Assembly: GCA_003151275.1 (NCBI GenBank)
Contig: PLXC01000035.1
Coordinates: 124,001-188,000, forward strand
Origin: Candidatus Melainabacteria bacterium
Lineage (GTDB): Bacteria > Cyanobacteriota > Vampirovibrionia > Obscuribacterales > Obscuribacteraceae
Direction of reading: 5' to 3'
Length of the DNA stretch: 64,000 nucleotides
Shown: positions 1 through 8,469 of the stretch, piece by piece
Layout of the letters: each line of letters starts with the position of its first letter
Position numbering within the stretch: position 1 is the stretch's first letter
Notes under the pieces: generated by a model
The model's input: only the letters and a program-made list of their open reading frames with translations
Told to the model about the DNA's origin: nothing
The model's database searches: none
Made by a program: the position numbers and the translations under genes

Positions 1-79
1 TTTCAAATTATTTCCCTATTTTGGCAACAGAGCCGCCACAAATAGCGGTAATTTTTCAGCATTGGCATCTGGCCAAAGT

Positions 80-1066
80 CTAGTAGTTGGTGATCAACAG
101 CTCGCTGATTTTGCCTCTGCGATCAGTTTTGCAGTTCACCATGCGATTGGCACTTAGTGTCGTGATCCTGAAATGAGGATAGGTATCCTCGAAATATCGA
201 TCGTCTGGGTTGTTATTTTTCGGGTCGGAATTGCTGATCATCAAACGGCTCTGCCGCTTGTCCAACTCGAGGCAATGGGTAGCCAGGCGCTGCTGTTCCA
301 TCGCATCAAAATTTGTCGGAGAATAAGATGTAAAGTTGGCGGTGACGCTCAGGGGCCGATAAGGCGGATCCAAATATATAAATGAATCGCCACCAACCGA
401 CTGCAGGACATCACCAAAATCACAGAGACGGATTTCCGCCTTGCTGAGTACTTTTGAGCAAGCCTCTAGATTGTCTGCGTCGCAAATTGGCGGTTTGTCA
501 TATCGTCCAAAAGCCACGTTAAAGCCGCCGCTTGCATTGACCCGATAGAGACCATTGAAGCAGGTCTTATTCAGGAAAATAAGCTGCGCAGTTCGTTCGA
601 CACGGAATGCGACATCTTCGGATGCCTCAGTTCTCTTCGCATTGAAAGCGTCTCGCGTGGCGTAATACATCTTCGATCGATCTTCTGTGGACAAAGCCCA
701 AAAGATTTCTTGAAAATCAGCCAAAGCGTCCACAACATAGTTAACGTTATTGCGAACTGTTTTATAGGCCCAGATAAGATCCTGATTGTTGTCAGAGATG
801 ATCAGTCGGTCAACTAGATATCTTTGCGCTATATGGAAGAAGACCGATCCTCCACCAAGGAAAGGCTCGAGATAAGTCTTTATCTCGCCAGCCTTGAGCA
901 GCGCCGGCGCATTTGCGTCAATATGCGGAAGAAGCTGAGTCTTGCCACCAACCCACTTGAGGAACGGACGCGCGAACACCTGAACCGCAGACGGTGCGAA
1001 GGGACTAGCAAGATCAAGCTCTTGCTGCCCTACGAAAGTCAGGTCATTTTCTGTTTGTATATCCAT
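80..1066 (-). CDS. dam: D12-class DNA adenine N6-methyltransferase (Dam/DpnM type)
   Basis: It transfers a methyl group from S-adenosylmethionine to adenine in DNA, probably within GATC, as D12-class enzymes do. The sequence shows the AdoMet motif FLKWVGGK (residues 35-42), EPFLGGGS (67-74), the NKTCFNGLYRVN block (about 166-177) and the catalytic DPPY (233-236) in the D12 order. The 328-residue length suits the family, with about 30 extra N-terminal residues of low similarity. No SD is visible before the ATG at 1066, so a later start is possible. No matching restriction endonuclease is seen, but the window ends 79 bases past the stop, so a partner further left cannot be excluded. Methylase identity is secure; target site is inferred. 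Confidence 0.93.
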   Translation of the reverse strand: MDIQTENDLTFVGQQELDLASPFAPSAVQVFARPFLKWVGGKTQLLPHIDANAPALLKAGEIKTYLEPFLGGGSVFFHIAQRYLVDRLIISDNNQDLIWAYKTVRNNVNYVVDALADFQEIFWALSTEDRSKMYYATRDAFNAKRTEASEDVAFRVERTAQLIFLNKTCFNGLYRVNASGGFNVAFGRYDKPPICDADNLEACSKVLSKAEIRLCDFGDVLQSVGGDSFIYLDPPYRPLSVTANFTSYSPTNFDAMEQQRLATHCLELDKRQSRLMISNSDPKNNNPDDRYFEDTYPHFRITTLSANRMVNCKTDRRGKISELLITNY

Positions 1067-1410
1067 GAAATATGTAAATCCGCACGTAGACAGCGTTTGC
1101 GCTGCATGTATTATGACGCATAAAAAATTTTCGGAAAGTACGGCCCTTGTGATGCACAGGGCATATACCGCCTAAAGCTCTATTCAGTTTTTCGAAGGTA
1201 TTACTAGCTTACGAATAGGCACTGCGAAATACCTGCACTTACAGGTTGCAAATATTAAATCCGAAAACGCTTATCTCTCAGTCAGCAGAAGTGGCGCTCA
1301 CCCGTACGAGCTGCTTCTACATTGGTTACTATCAAGTTTGGGTATTATTCGCGTCACTTCCTGACCAATCCAGTGCACCGCATTTAGTGGCGTGCAGGTT
1401 CAGATTCTAG
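1067..1410. other. Intergenic stretch upstream of the methylase
   Basis: This gap of about 340 bases should hold the promoter of the methylase. I see no convincing gene, RNA or strong hairpin. A plus-strand frame is open from about 1172 to 1361 but has no start codon. Confidence 0.5.
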
Positions 1411-1707
1411 TTAATCGCACGAATAACCGAAGAAGTGGACGCTAACCGGCTTCTTATTTTCATAGTTTATGTAGTAATATCCAGTGCCTCTTTCAATCTC
1501 GTCATAAAAATCGCCACCGTCATCTTCAAGATCGACGCCTTCAGGAAGCGCGGCAAGAGTGAAAAAATCTGGTACCGGCGCATCGGTAATGCTTATGCTG
1601 CTCCAATCAGGAGTGAGCGGAAGAATTTTCGCCTTGTGTTTCAAAAAAATCTCTTTAACACTATCGGCGTCATACGGTGCTGTGTATTCCCATAACTCGG
1701 CGCCCAT
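1411..1707 (-). CDS. Small acidic hypothetical protein
   Basis: I do not recognise this 98-residue protein. It is acidic, with aromatic-rich ends (AELWEY near the start, YYYINYENKKPVSVHFFGY near the end), and has no signal peptide or membrane segment. An ATG five codons upstream (1722) is possible, but the ATG at 1707 is preceded by GAGG eight bases away, so I prefer it. It stands alone between the methylase and a plus-strand TPR gene. The compact globular composition suggests a real soluble protein; single-domain immunity-like proteins look similar, but nothing specific supports that. Confidence 0.55.
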   Translation of the reverse strand: MGAELWEYTAPYDADSVKEIFLKHKAKILPLTPDWSSISITDAPVPDFFTLAALPEGVDLEDDGGDFYDEIERGTGYYYINYENKKPVSVHFFGYSCD

Positions 1708-1919
1708 CCGAATACCTCGCATTCAGTACTTTTCTTATGCCCTATTAAACGCCGCCATGACAAAAATCTTTCAATCAAGAGAAGATTTTAGACTTCTTTT
1801 AAAGACCGGCTTTCACCTCAGACAAGAACCTCAATTGGTTGTTCCGAACCATTATCGACTTTCCATTTTAAAAGCCTGTTCCTTTGGGAAAAATGAATTG
1901 AGACACATTAGGATCCGCA

Positions 1920-2426
1920 ATGCCTGACGAATTTATGGATGACTTCATCACACGAATGGAAAACTTTCATTCGTGGTCCGATATGTATTTTGAAAGTTTG
2001 AAACTAATAAAGAATGACGATTTAGAGACAGCAATCGCCACCTTGAGGAAAGCCGAAAAGGCCGCGGAGAGCGAAAAACCGACAAGTGCCGCCCAAACTG
2101 CTGAACGCCTGGGTTATTGCTTGCATCAGAAAGGGTCTATCGACGAAGCTGAATCCTATTACCGAAAAGCTTTGGCATACTGTGCCATGGACCCGGTCAG
2201 CCCAATTACTCCTGAACAATACGAAGCTGCGGGTCCGATCAAAGGCGAGCTTGACAGGTTGCAAAAACTTGGCAATCAAGCCTTTGCTAAAGCAACGCGC
2301 GAAGTTCTAGAAAAATGTTTGGAGAATTACAGCAAACTGCTGAATGAGCAAGGACGTCACATAGACGCCAAGGATCTTAAACAACAGATCGCCGCTCAGG
2401 AGTCCAGCTTGACAGAATATGATTGA
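1920..2426 (+). CDS. TPR-repeat protein
   Basis: A 168-residue cytoplasmic helical protein with about two tetratricopeptide repeats. The clearest is the stretch around residues 58-90 (AERLGYCLHQKGSIDEAESY), whose Gly-Tyr/Ala spacing is typical. TPRs mediate protein-protein contacts; no catalytic motif is present. AGGA lies eight bases before the ATG, which supports this start. The gene is followed 87 bases later by another plus-strand gene, so the two may be co-transcribed. No signal peptide. Partner unknown. Confidence 0.8.
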   Translation: MPDEFMDDFITRMENFHSWSDMYFESLKLIKNDDLETAIATLRKAEKAAESEKPTSAAQTAERLGYCLHQKGSIDEAESYYRKALAYCAMDPVSPITPEQYEAAGPIKGELDRLQKLGNQAFAKATREVLEKCLENYSKLLNEQGRHIDAKDLKQQIAAQESSLTEYD

Positions 2427-2513
2427 ATTATTGTGGTGAAACGACTAGTCGCCGCCGATCCGCTGTCATTGTGCTAACATCTGTGTCGTATTAAAGGCGG
2501 CAATTGAAGTCCT

Positions 2514-3281
2514 ATGCCCAATGTATCGCCAGCTCTAAAAGCTTTGCTGGATCGTTTTATCGACTACGCTGGAATATTTCCGCCGGCAAAACTTTCTCTT
2601 GATGCAGCGCTCGCAAACTTTAGTAGTTATCAAAATGGCGATTACGCTTGGATGTTGCACTGGCTAGTTGTTGGATCAGAGCAAGCGAAGCTTGTGTCAA
2701 AGCCCTTTGATGGTGTTATGTCTGTAATCGCTGAGAGCGACGATGCACGAGCGGCTTCCATTGAAACGAAAGCGGTTGTCATTGCGGCAAAGCCTGTGTA
2801 TTGTGAGGTTGCCATTGGTGACACAGTGCAGCTCGATGCAATAAAACAGGCTGGCTGTTTCGCCAAAATACGCACAGGTGGACTAAAGCCGGACACAATT
2901 CCCGCCTCTTCCGACGTCGCAGCATTTATCGCTGCCTGCGCTGTCCGCAAGTTGCCCTTCAAAGCTACAGCCGGTTTGCATCACCCAATTCGCGCCATGC
3001 ATCCTCTCACCTATGAAGCTAATGCACCGCAGGCGGTGATGCATGGATTTATCAATGTATTGCTTGCCTCCTGCTTCGCTTGGCACGGAGAGCGAGAATT
3101 AGAACCGATCATTGCAGAGACGAATGCGACCAATTTCTCATTCGATGAACGAGCGCACTGGCAAACCAAGTCACTAACTGTTTCAGAAATTCAAAATGCC
3201 AGGCTGAATTTCATACATTCTGTCGGCTCATGTTCTTTCGATGAACCGGTTCACGATCTGCAAACTTTGGGATTGCTCTAA
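2514..3281 (+). CDS. Conserved uncharacterised protein (IRTGG family)
   Basis: A 255-residue soluble protein. The stretch FAKIRTGGLKPDTIPASS (about 122-139) followed by LPFKATAGLHHPIRAMHPLT (about 155-174) matches, from memory, a bacterial family of unknown function whose alternating strands and helices suggest a barrel-like fold. The N-terminus DYAGIFPPAKLSL is also characteristic of that family. No catalytic role can be assigned; the conserved His-His-Pro and Arg-Thr-Gly-Gly hint at a binding site. Its stop overlaps the end of a convergent gene by four bases. The family recall is mine and should be tested by profile search. Confidence 0.75.
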   Translation: MPNVSPALKALLDRFIDYAGIFPPAKLSLDAALANFSSYQNGDYAWMLHWLVVGSEQAKLVSKPFDGVMSVIAESDDARAASIETKAVVIAAKPVYCEVAIGDTVQLDAIKQAGCFAKIRTGGLKPDTIPASSDVAAFIAACAVRKLPFKATAGLHHPIRAMHPLTYEANAPQAVMHGFINVLLASCFAWHGERELEPIIAETNATNFSFDERAHWQTKSLTVSEIQNARLNFIHSVGSCSFDEPVHDLQTLGLL

Positions 3282-3826
3282 ACGTCATTGCGCGGCTTGT
3301 GCCGAGGTCCTACACGCTTTCTCACTGGCCTGTGCAGAACTCCAGCTTGGATTGAAGTTTCACAAGAGTCAAGCATCTCTGGAGTCAGTCCCAGCGGAAG
3401 ATTTTCATCACCATAACCAAGAGACAACGAAGAAACTTCCGCGTCGTCGGCAGCGAATTTCACAAACAAAATAAGGGGAGGAAAATCATATTGATCTTCC
3501 GTGTCATCCGAATTGACCAACTGGTCCCGAAGCTTGCCGCTGAGCTTGCCTCGGATCACCTCTCGACTGTCTTGAGTCCGCATGTCACATGGCAAATTGC
3601 CCTTGTATGAATTAATGAATCCAGGATCCCTGGGCGTGCAAACATTCAAAAATGCTCGCACAAAGATTCTCTGAACGCAAATCAAAGAGAATCCGGACTC
3701 CGGAAAAAAATACAGAGTACGAGCGCTCATCGGCTCCTCTCCGAGATCATTGACAAATTGCCTGCACACCGGAGCATCGATTTCCTGACCGATCAGCTCT
3801 GCAATTCGCTTGAACAGGTCATCCAT
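3278..3826 (-). CDS. Hypothetical protein
   Basis: About 182 residues, soluble, not recognised. It reads as a compact alpha/beta protein (ARTLYFFPESGFSLICVQRI near residues 35-54, then a charged middle and a basic C-terminus RKRVGPRHKPRND). I start it at the ATG at 3826; a TTG at 3835 is also in frame. The preceding gene on this strand ends about 90 bases away, so they may share a transcript. It converges on the IRTGG-family gene with a four-base overlap. No membrane segment or metal motif. Confidence 0.6.
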   Translation of the reverse strand: MDDLFKRIAELIGQEIDAPVCRQFVNDLGEEPMSARTLYFFPESGFSLICVQRIFVRAFLNVCTPRDPGFINSYKGNLPCDMRTQDSREVIRGKLSGKLRDQLVNSDDTEDQYDFPPLILFVKFAADDAEVSSLSLGYGDENLPLGLTPEMLDSCETSIQAGVLHRPVRKRVGPRHKPRNDV

Positions 3827-3919
3827 GCAGGTCAAATCTCTCGGCGCTGGGTTTAAGCCTGGCGGAATTAAATCCTCCGTGCTAATTATTGTTCACCGGA
3901 ATCGGCTATGACAAACCCG

Positions 3920-4540
3920 TCAATCGTCCTCGTCGTCGCCAAAATCTGGATCGTCATCTTCCTCGCCATCATCTTCATCGTCATCGTCAGGAATAATTGC
4001 TGCTGCCGCAGATGGTCGTACGTATTCAGACTGAAAATTGAAAGTCGCTTTGCCGTTTCCAGCTTTTAAGAGCACGACTAGCTCTCTCATTAACGCTGCA
4101 AAATCAGCATCATTCAGCTCGACCAGCTCGTTCGGCGGATCCCAAAAGAGGTAGCGATTTATGTCAATATTAAATTGTGCACCATCCACGCCTTTGTCCA
4201 CTGAGACCAGCGCAGTTTTACCGTCTCGCTGGCATTTCACACTTTTCGCATTAAGCAGTTTAAGGTTGAAGGAGGGCACTTCCTGAGATTCTTCGCCATC
4301 GTCAAAACTAACCTGGCGCCCTTCTCGTGCGTAATACATCAATAGGCTATGACGTAGCTCGCTCTGGTCATCTTCTGTAAAAATTGAAGATTCCGGCGGA
4401 TCCCAACCACCGATCGCTGCCAGATCAACATAGACATGGTTATCGACGCTACCCTCAACCGGCACTTCCACCGACTTACCGTCCTCGCGAGTGCATTTGA
4501 GCGTGAAGCGATCTTGATGTTCAATCGTTTTGTACGTCAT
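3920..4540 (-). CDS. Internally duplicated acidic protein
   Basis: The 206-residue protein contains two copies of a domain of about 70 residues. Copy 1 (about 12-82) runs from FTLKCTREDGKSVEVPVEG through GGWDPPES; copy 2 (about 98-168) from KSVKCQRDGKTALVSVDKG through LFWDPPNE. Both carry Cys-x-Arg-(Glu)Asp-Gly-Lys, a Val-rich strand, a WDPP turn and a helix ending near a Phe-rich strand. The tail (about 180-206) is almost purely Asp/Glu. No known family is recognised. The start codon overlaps (ATGA) the end of a broken upstream reading frame, so it was probably the second gene of an operon. Confidence 0.7.
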   Translation of the reverse strand: MTYKTIEHQDRFTLKCTREDGKSVEVPVEGSVDNHVYVDLAAIGGWDPPESSIFTEDDQSELRHSLLMYYAREGRQVSFDDGEESQEVPSFNLKLLNAKSVKCQRDGKTALVSVDKGVDGAQFNIDINRYLFWDPPNELVELNDADFAALMRELVVLLKAGNGKATFNFQSEYVRPSAAAAIIPDDDDEDDGEEDDDPDFGDDEDD

Positions 4541-4830
4541 GTTCCACCTGCAGGAAGATCTTCAAGCATCTTTTTTATACCCGATAACTCACTTTCTTGC
4601 GGTGTCAATTTGAGAAACAACCGGCTAAGCAATTTTTTGGACAAAGGCGTAGGTGGTGCACCGCATCTGGTGCAAAAACAAGTCTCAGCTTATCTCCGGT
4701 CAAAATGGCAACTTTGCGACGCAAGTAAACAGGACCATCCTTCCAATTATCATCCAGCTCAAGTTATACCCCTAAATCACCTGGCCTGACGGACAAAGAG
4801 ACGCTTATTCCCACGCTCCCTGGGCATATA
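4537..4830 (-). pseudogene. Degraded gene with a CxxC zinc-ribbon-like segment
   Basis: Reading the minus strand, one frame gives LELDDNWKDGPVYLRRK and VAILTGD, interrupted upstream by a TAA at 4764-4766. Near 4690 the sense shifts by one base into a second frame giving ETCFCTRCGAPP and then QESELSGIKKMLEDLPAGG, whose TGA overlaps the next gene's ATG. Both halves have protein-like composition, and the join TGD-(K)-AETCFCTRCG is smooth if one base is restored. I infer a gene broken by one frameshift and one nonsense codon; its true 5' end is unclear. It fills the otherwise empty gap 4541-4862. Chance or sequencing error are the alternatives. Confidence 0.5.
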
Positions 4831-4862
4831 GGACCTAGGTCCACATTACAGGGGTTAGTTTT

Positions 4863-6449
4863 TTGATTGGCAGACAAAAGTCAGCGCGCTTGGCGGCCGC
4901 TCCTGGCCAGGACAAATTAAAACAACTACTGGCAGCGGCTCTGAAAAACAGCTCGGCACAAGTGTCATGGGACCATGCCAATCATGAAATGATGTACACC
5001 CTAACAGTGACGTGCTCAACAATTAAAGAGCGGCGTGGCTGGGAACGGGGCAAGACCGGAGAGATGGTGGCCCCTGAATGGACTCTCTACCAAATCCGAG
5101 AAAACGGAAAAGACCGTGTTGATCACTGGCGTATGGCATCAGCGGATATTGCCATCATCCAAAACCTGCTGGATGAATCTCGCACATTAAATACATCGAC
5201 TCAAGCTGCCCCCCCGCCGGAATCTGCACCTCCAGCAGCAAAAGATTCGTACGCCAAGCAATCTAGTACTTTTCAATCGAAAACTTTCGTAAACCTCTCG
5301 GAGCCCGATTCAACCTCCCAAACCACTCAAACGGATCGCACAAGCACAGGGGTAAATCTCTCTGGCCAACTTAACGAGGTAGATGTTGCCAGCATTCTGC
5401 AATCAATCAGCCTCTGCAAAATGACTGGACGTTTAAACGTGTATGACTCAAGTCAGCAAATAGAGATCTTCTTCAATCAAGGCGAATTGATACACGCTGT
5501 CTCCAGCCCATTGATGGATACTTCGAAAGGTACGCGTGGTGAAGCAGTTCTCTTGGAAGTTTTCACTTGGGACGATGGTTCGTTTCAATTTCAGCATGGA
5601 TGGCAAACAGCGGAACGAACAGTGCAAAAACATCTTCAAAACTTGGTTTTGGAAGGTGCGACATTACGAGATTATAGAAATTCGCTTGAAAAAGCTGGGA
5701 TTACACAAACAACTATTTTATTCCGCACTGAGGCCAATCTGACCGAAGCGCAGTTCGAGGCGAAGTTGGCAAACGGATTGCCAATGAATGTAGATTTCCA
5801 GAAGAAAGTCTTTCTAGTATTACGCGAGCCACACTCGCTAGCAGAAATACTAGAAGCAGTGCCCATGGATCGAGTCACTTGGATCCCTGTTATCTTTAGC
5901 TTGACTACGAGCAGGTTGATCGCCGCGCGCGGAACAGAGGGTGGTGAAGTCGATCAATGCATAGAAGCTTTCAACAACATCGGAGAATTGATCCGCACCG
6001 CAGACAAAGGATTGTTGCTGCCTGACACCGGTATGCTCAGCTATCCATTGTTTCTTAGTTTGGCGGAAAAAGAGCTCGCACGTCGCATGCCATTTTGCTT
6101 GGCTATGTTTGAGTTCAGCGTACCGGGTGCGGCTATAACCAACGAATCTTTGAAAGCGGTTTCGTCCACTTTCGACACAGTCAAAAGACAATACGAAATA
6201 ATCACATTTTGGCAACCAAACCGTGTGCTCATGCTACTTCCACTGTCAAAGCCGGCAGAAAGCGCGCAACGCCTAAATACTTTTCTTGACTTGTTAGCAG
6301 AACAAAGTTCAATGGACGGAATTAGTTTAATTGGCGGGTTGGCCAGCGTGCCTACTGACGGGACGCAACTTCCAGATGTCCTGGCTTCGTCGTTTCGATT
6401 GCTCAAGAAAGCACAGCAATCTAATGTGCGAATATTGGCCACCGTTTGA
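4863..6449 (+). CDS. DUF4388 (PATAN) protein with degenerate GGDEF-like domain
   Basis: A 528-residue cytoplasmic regulator. Residues about 1-85 form an N-terminal domain with a WERGKTGEMVAPEW motif; about 100-165 is a Ser/Thr/Pro linker; about 166-270 is a DUF4388 domain (LSGQLNEVDVASILQSIS, then MTGRLNVY and a GELIHA strand), a module found in cyanobacterial response regulators. The last 150 residues align by pattern with a GGDEF fold (TGMLSYPLFLSLAEKEL, RVLMLLPLS, GGLASVPTDG), but the GGDEF loop reads WQPNR, so cyclase activity is unlikely. TTG start at 4863 has AGGGG eight bases upstream, and the frame is closed by TAG at 4836. Overlaps the next gene by four bases. Confidence 0.8.
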   Translation: MIGRQKSARLAAAPGQDKLKQLLAAALKNSSAQVSWDHANHEMMYTLTVTCSTIKERRGWERGKTGEMVAPEWTLYQIRENGKDRVDHWRMASADIAIIQNLLDESRTLNTSTQAAPPPESAPPAAKDSYAKQSSTFQSKTFVNLSEPDSTSQTTQTDRTSTGVNLSGQLNEVDVASILQSISLCKMTGRLNVYDSSQQIEIFFNQGELIHAVSSPLMDTSKGTRGEAVLLEVFTWDDGSFQFQHGWQTAERTVQKHLQNLVLEGATLRDYRNSLEKAGITQTTILFRTEANLTEAQFEAKLANGLPMNVDFQKKVFLVLREPHSLAEILEAVPMDRVTWIPVIFSLTTSRLIAARGTEGGEVDQCIEAFNNIGELIRTADKGLLLPDTGMLSYPLFLSLAEKELARRMPFCLAMFEFSVPGAAITNESLKAVSSTFDTVKRQYEIITFWQPNRVLMLLPLSKPAESAQRLNTFLDLLAEQSSMDGISLIGGLASVPTDGTQLPDVLASSFRLLKKAQQSNVRILATV

Positions 6450-6916
6450 AGTTTCCACGGACAACACCAAACTGGCATCCCAGTGCGGTTTATTCTAGTT
6501 TCAGGCAAAAATTATTTTCGTATATTGCGATCAAAACTTTCAAAGCGTATTGGCCAATCTTTATCGCCCTGGGGATTTTATGGTTTCCTTTTGATTGGTT
6601 GAGCCACATTAGCCCCGTCTTCGGCAAGTACTTTCACATGTTGTTTAAGAATGCCCACGATCATTTCGTTGGGCACGCGATTCTCTTTCTAACCGCCGGT
6701 TTGCTCATGCTTAGATATCTGCCACTTTTGCGACAAAGACCATTCTGGTATTTTCTCGCACTTATTATTGCGGCGCTTATCCAAGAGACAATTCAAGCTA
6801 TCTTTCGTGGACATCTGCCCACATTTAACGATTTCAACGCGTTCAAGGGTGACGCTTTTGGCGGTCTAAGTGCATTTGCACTCTGTCTTGTTAAGAACAT
6901 CAAAAAATCAAATTAA
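6446..6916 (+). CDS. VanZ-like membrane protein
   Basis: A 156-residue protein with about four membrane segments (near residues 34-52, 74-92, 98-118 and 136-150). The pattern HDHFVGHAILFLTAGLL plus the late FNDFNAFKGDAFGG, where an acidic residue and glycines sit before the last helix, is that of VanZ-like proteins. VanZ gives low-level teicoplanin resistance in enterococci, but most homologs have no known substrate. The TTG start overlaps the stop of the preceding regulator gene (TTGA), implying translational coupling. No nearer ATG gives the full first helix. Confidence 0.75.
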   Translation: MKFPRTTPNWHPSAVYSSFRQKLFSYIAIKTFKAYWPIFIALGILWFPFDWLSHISPVFGKYFHMLFKNAHDHFVGHAILFLTAGLLMLRYLPLLRQRPFWYFLALIIAALIQETIQAIFRGHLPTFNDFNAFKGDAFGGLSAFALCLVKNIKKSN

Positions 6917-6924
6917 TCGATTGA

Positions 6925-7455
6925 TCACAGGGTATCGCCCGGGTCCATGGCGCTGTGATGCACCGAATCAGGAGATTCGGTCTGCGTCTGCATCAACTTC
7001 ATCAGCATTTGCGTTTGCCGAATTAATTCCTTATCCTGCTCATCCAAGTGATTCATGATGTGTTCAAGATCTTGATAACTAGTCAATGTTGTTTTGTATT
7101 GCTCGTCGGCTCGCATTTCGGCATGCTTGGACAAAATGCTCTGTCCTACCATGATCAACGGCATCAGCAGCAGTTGTACGATATTGCCCAAGAACAAAAG
7201 AAAGGCATATGGATAGGGGTCAAATGCCTTCTCATGCATGAAAAACTGCCAAAGGCACCATGCCAGCATGAAAACAGCCATGAAGTAAAGCGCCCACATT
7301 GTTCCCATCGCGTTGGTAACGGACAAAGCGATTCGATCGTTAACAGCGAGCGATGCAGCATGTTTTTCGTTGACGTTTTCTGGCTTGTGCAGCCTTGGCA
7401 CTCTGTGAAAAAGCGTCGCGGCAATGTCTGAAATTTTATGATGAGCGGTGCTCAA
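6925..7455 (-). CDS. DUF1003 family membrane protein
   Basis: About 176 residues with two membrane helices (ALYFMAVFMLAWCLWQFF and YAFLLFLGNIVQLLLMPLIM) joined by the DUF1003 hallmark AFDPYPYAFLL, then KHAEMRADEQY and a coiled coil that ends the protein. The longest frame starts at 7488, but the TTG at 7455 has GGGAG eight bases upstream and gives the usual N-terminus, so I choose it. Function of the family is unknown; it sits in the inner membrane with the coiled coil in the cytoplasm. It converges on the VanZ-like gene with an eight-base gap. Confidence 0.85.
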   Translation of the reverse strand: MSTAHHKISDIAATLFHRVPRLHKPENVNEKHAASLAVNDRIALSVTNAMGTMWALYFMAVFMLAWCLWQFFMHEKAFDPYPYAFLLFLGNIVQLLLMPLIMVGQSILSKHAEMRADEQYKTTLTSYQDLEHIMNHLDEQDKELIRQTQMLMKLMQTQTESPDSVHHSAMDPGDTL

Positions 7456-7571
7456 TTGCGTTTCTCCCAAAATACCTTCCAAGAGCACCGTAGCACATCA
7501 TCGTAGAGTTTTTGTGAAGGAGATTCGAATATTTTTTCATGCCACTAGTAACGGTGCCATAGCACCAATTC

Positions 7572-8255
7572 TCAATTTCGCATGCGAATGAAGGGTTCAC
7601 CAGGTGTGTAACCACCTGAACGTGCACTTTCAAAATCCCGTTTTGCGAGGGCGTTTTTGCCCAACGCTTCGTATGATTTGCCTCTAAAATACAGGGCCTC
7701 GGTCATGCGCGGATCAAGATAAAGAGCTCGATTGCAATATGCTATTGATTGTTCGTATTTCGCTGATCGATAAGCGACTTCACCAAGGCCATCGTATGCA
7801 ACGGCAGATCTTGGATTAAGCTGAATTGCTTTGGCGTAGTCTGGAATTGCATACTTAAGTTGGTTCATTGCAACATAAACCGCGGCTCGGTTGCTATATG
7901 AGTCGTCACTCGGCTTGAGTCTGACTAGTTCATTAGCGTCTTTTAGTGCATGTGGCCAGTCCTTTATTTGCATATAGCAAATAAATCGATAATTGTAGGC
8001 TTCGACCATTGATGGATCGGCAGCAATGGCTAGCGTGCAATCCGAAATCGCATTCTGAAAATTTCGCAGTTGAAGGTTGATGCTTCCTCTACCACAGAGC
8101 AATTTAGCATCATTCGGATTGGACTGAATTTCTTCGTTAAGACGCGGAAGCATGCTGCGCATTTCTTCCAAAGATGGCATTGATTGCCCTATTGACCATT
8201 CAGTGCACATTATCAAGCAAAGACTGACCAGGAGAACTAAGACAAATTGTTTCAA
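7572..8255 (-). CDS. Secreted TPR protein
   Basis: About 227 residues. The longest open frame begins at 8339, but the TTG at 8255 opens directly into a classic signal peptide (KQFVLVLLVSLCLIM, cleavage near SIGQ), so I start there. Residues about 45-215 hold four to five TPRs, recognised by DPSMVEAYNYRFICY, NPRSAVAYDGLGEVAYR and DPRMTEALYFRGKSYEALGK. The product is probably exported as a scaffold outside the cytoplasm. No enzyme motif. The 129-base gap upstream should hold its promoter. Confidence 0.8.
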   Translation of the reverse strand: MKQFVLVLLVSLCLIMCTEWSIGQSMPSLEEMRSMLPRLNEEIQSNPNDAKLLCGRGSINLQLRNFQNAISDCTLAIAADPSMVEAYNYRFICYMQIKDWPHALKDANELVRLKPSDDSYSNRAAVYVAMNQLKYAIPDYAKAIQLNPRSAVAYDGLGEVAYRSAKYEQSIAYCNRALYLDPRMTEALYFRGKSYEALGKNALAKRDFESARSGGYTPGEPFIRMRN

Positions 8256-8469
8256 GAGGTCACCACTTCGAGATCCTAGCCTGTGAGGTATCCTAATTTC
8301 TATATGCCCTGAGGAATAGTTTTGATAGCAAGAAGGCAAACCCTCGCTAGCAAACTATTCATGGAAGCAGGCAATACGAGAAATCGGTGGTTGCTCGGAC
8401 ACTGATCAGATCAAGAAACCTCAAAAAATCAAGCTAGCTACTAGAGTCAATAGACACCAAATACAGTGC

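Noticed and set aside
1..79. Minus-strand reading LWPDANAEKLPLFVAALLPK after the methylase
   Set aside because: Protein-like, but it has no start and is closed by a stop about 20 codons on; could be the trace of a lost gene but not supportable.
1172..1361. Open plus-strand frame of about 62 codons
   Set aside because: No start codon before most of it; length is within chance.
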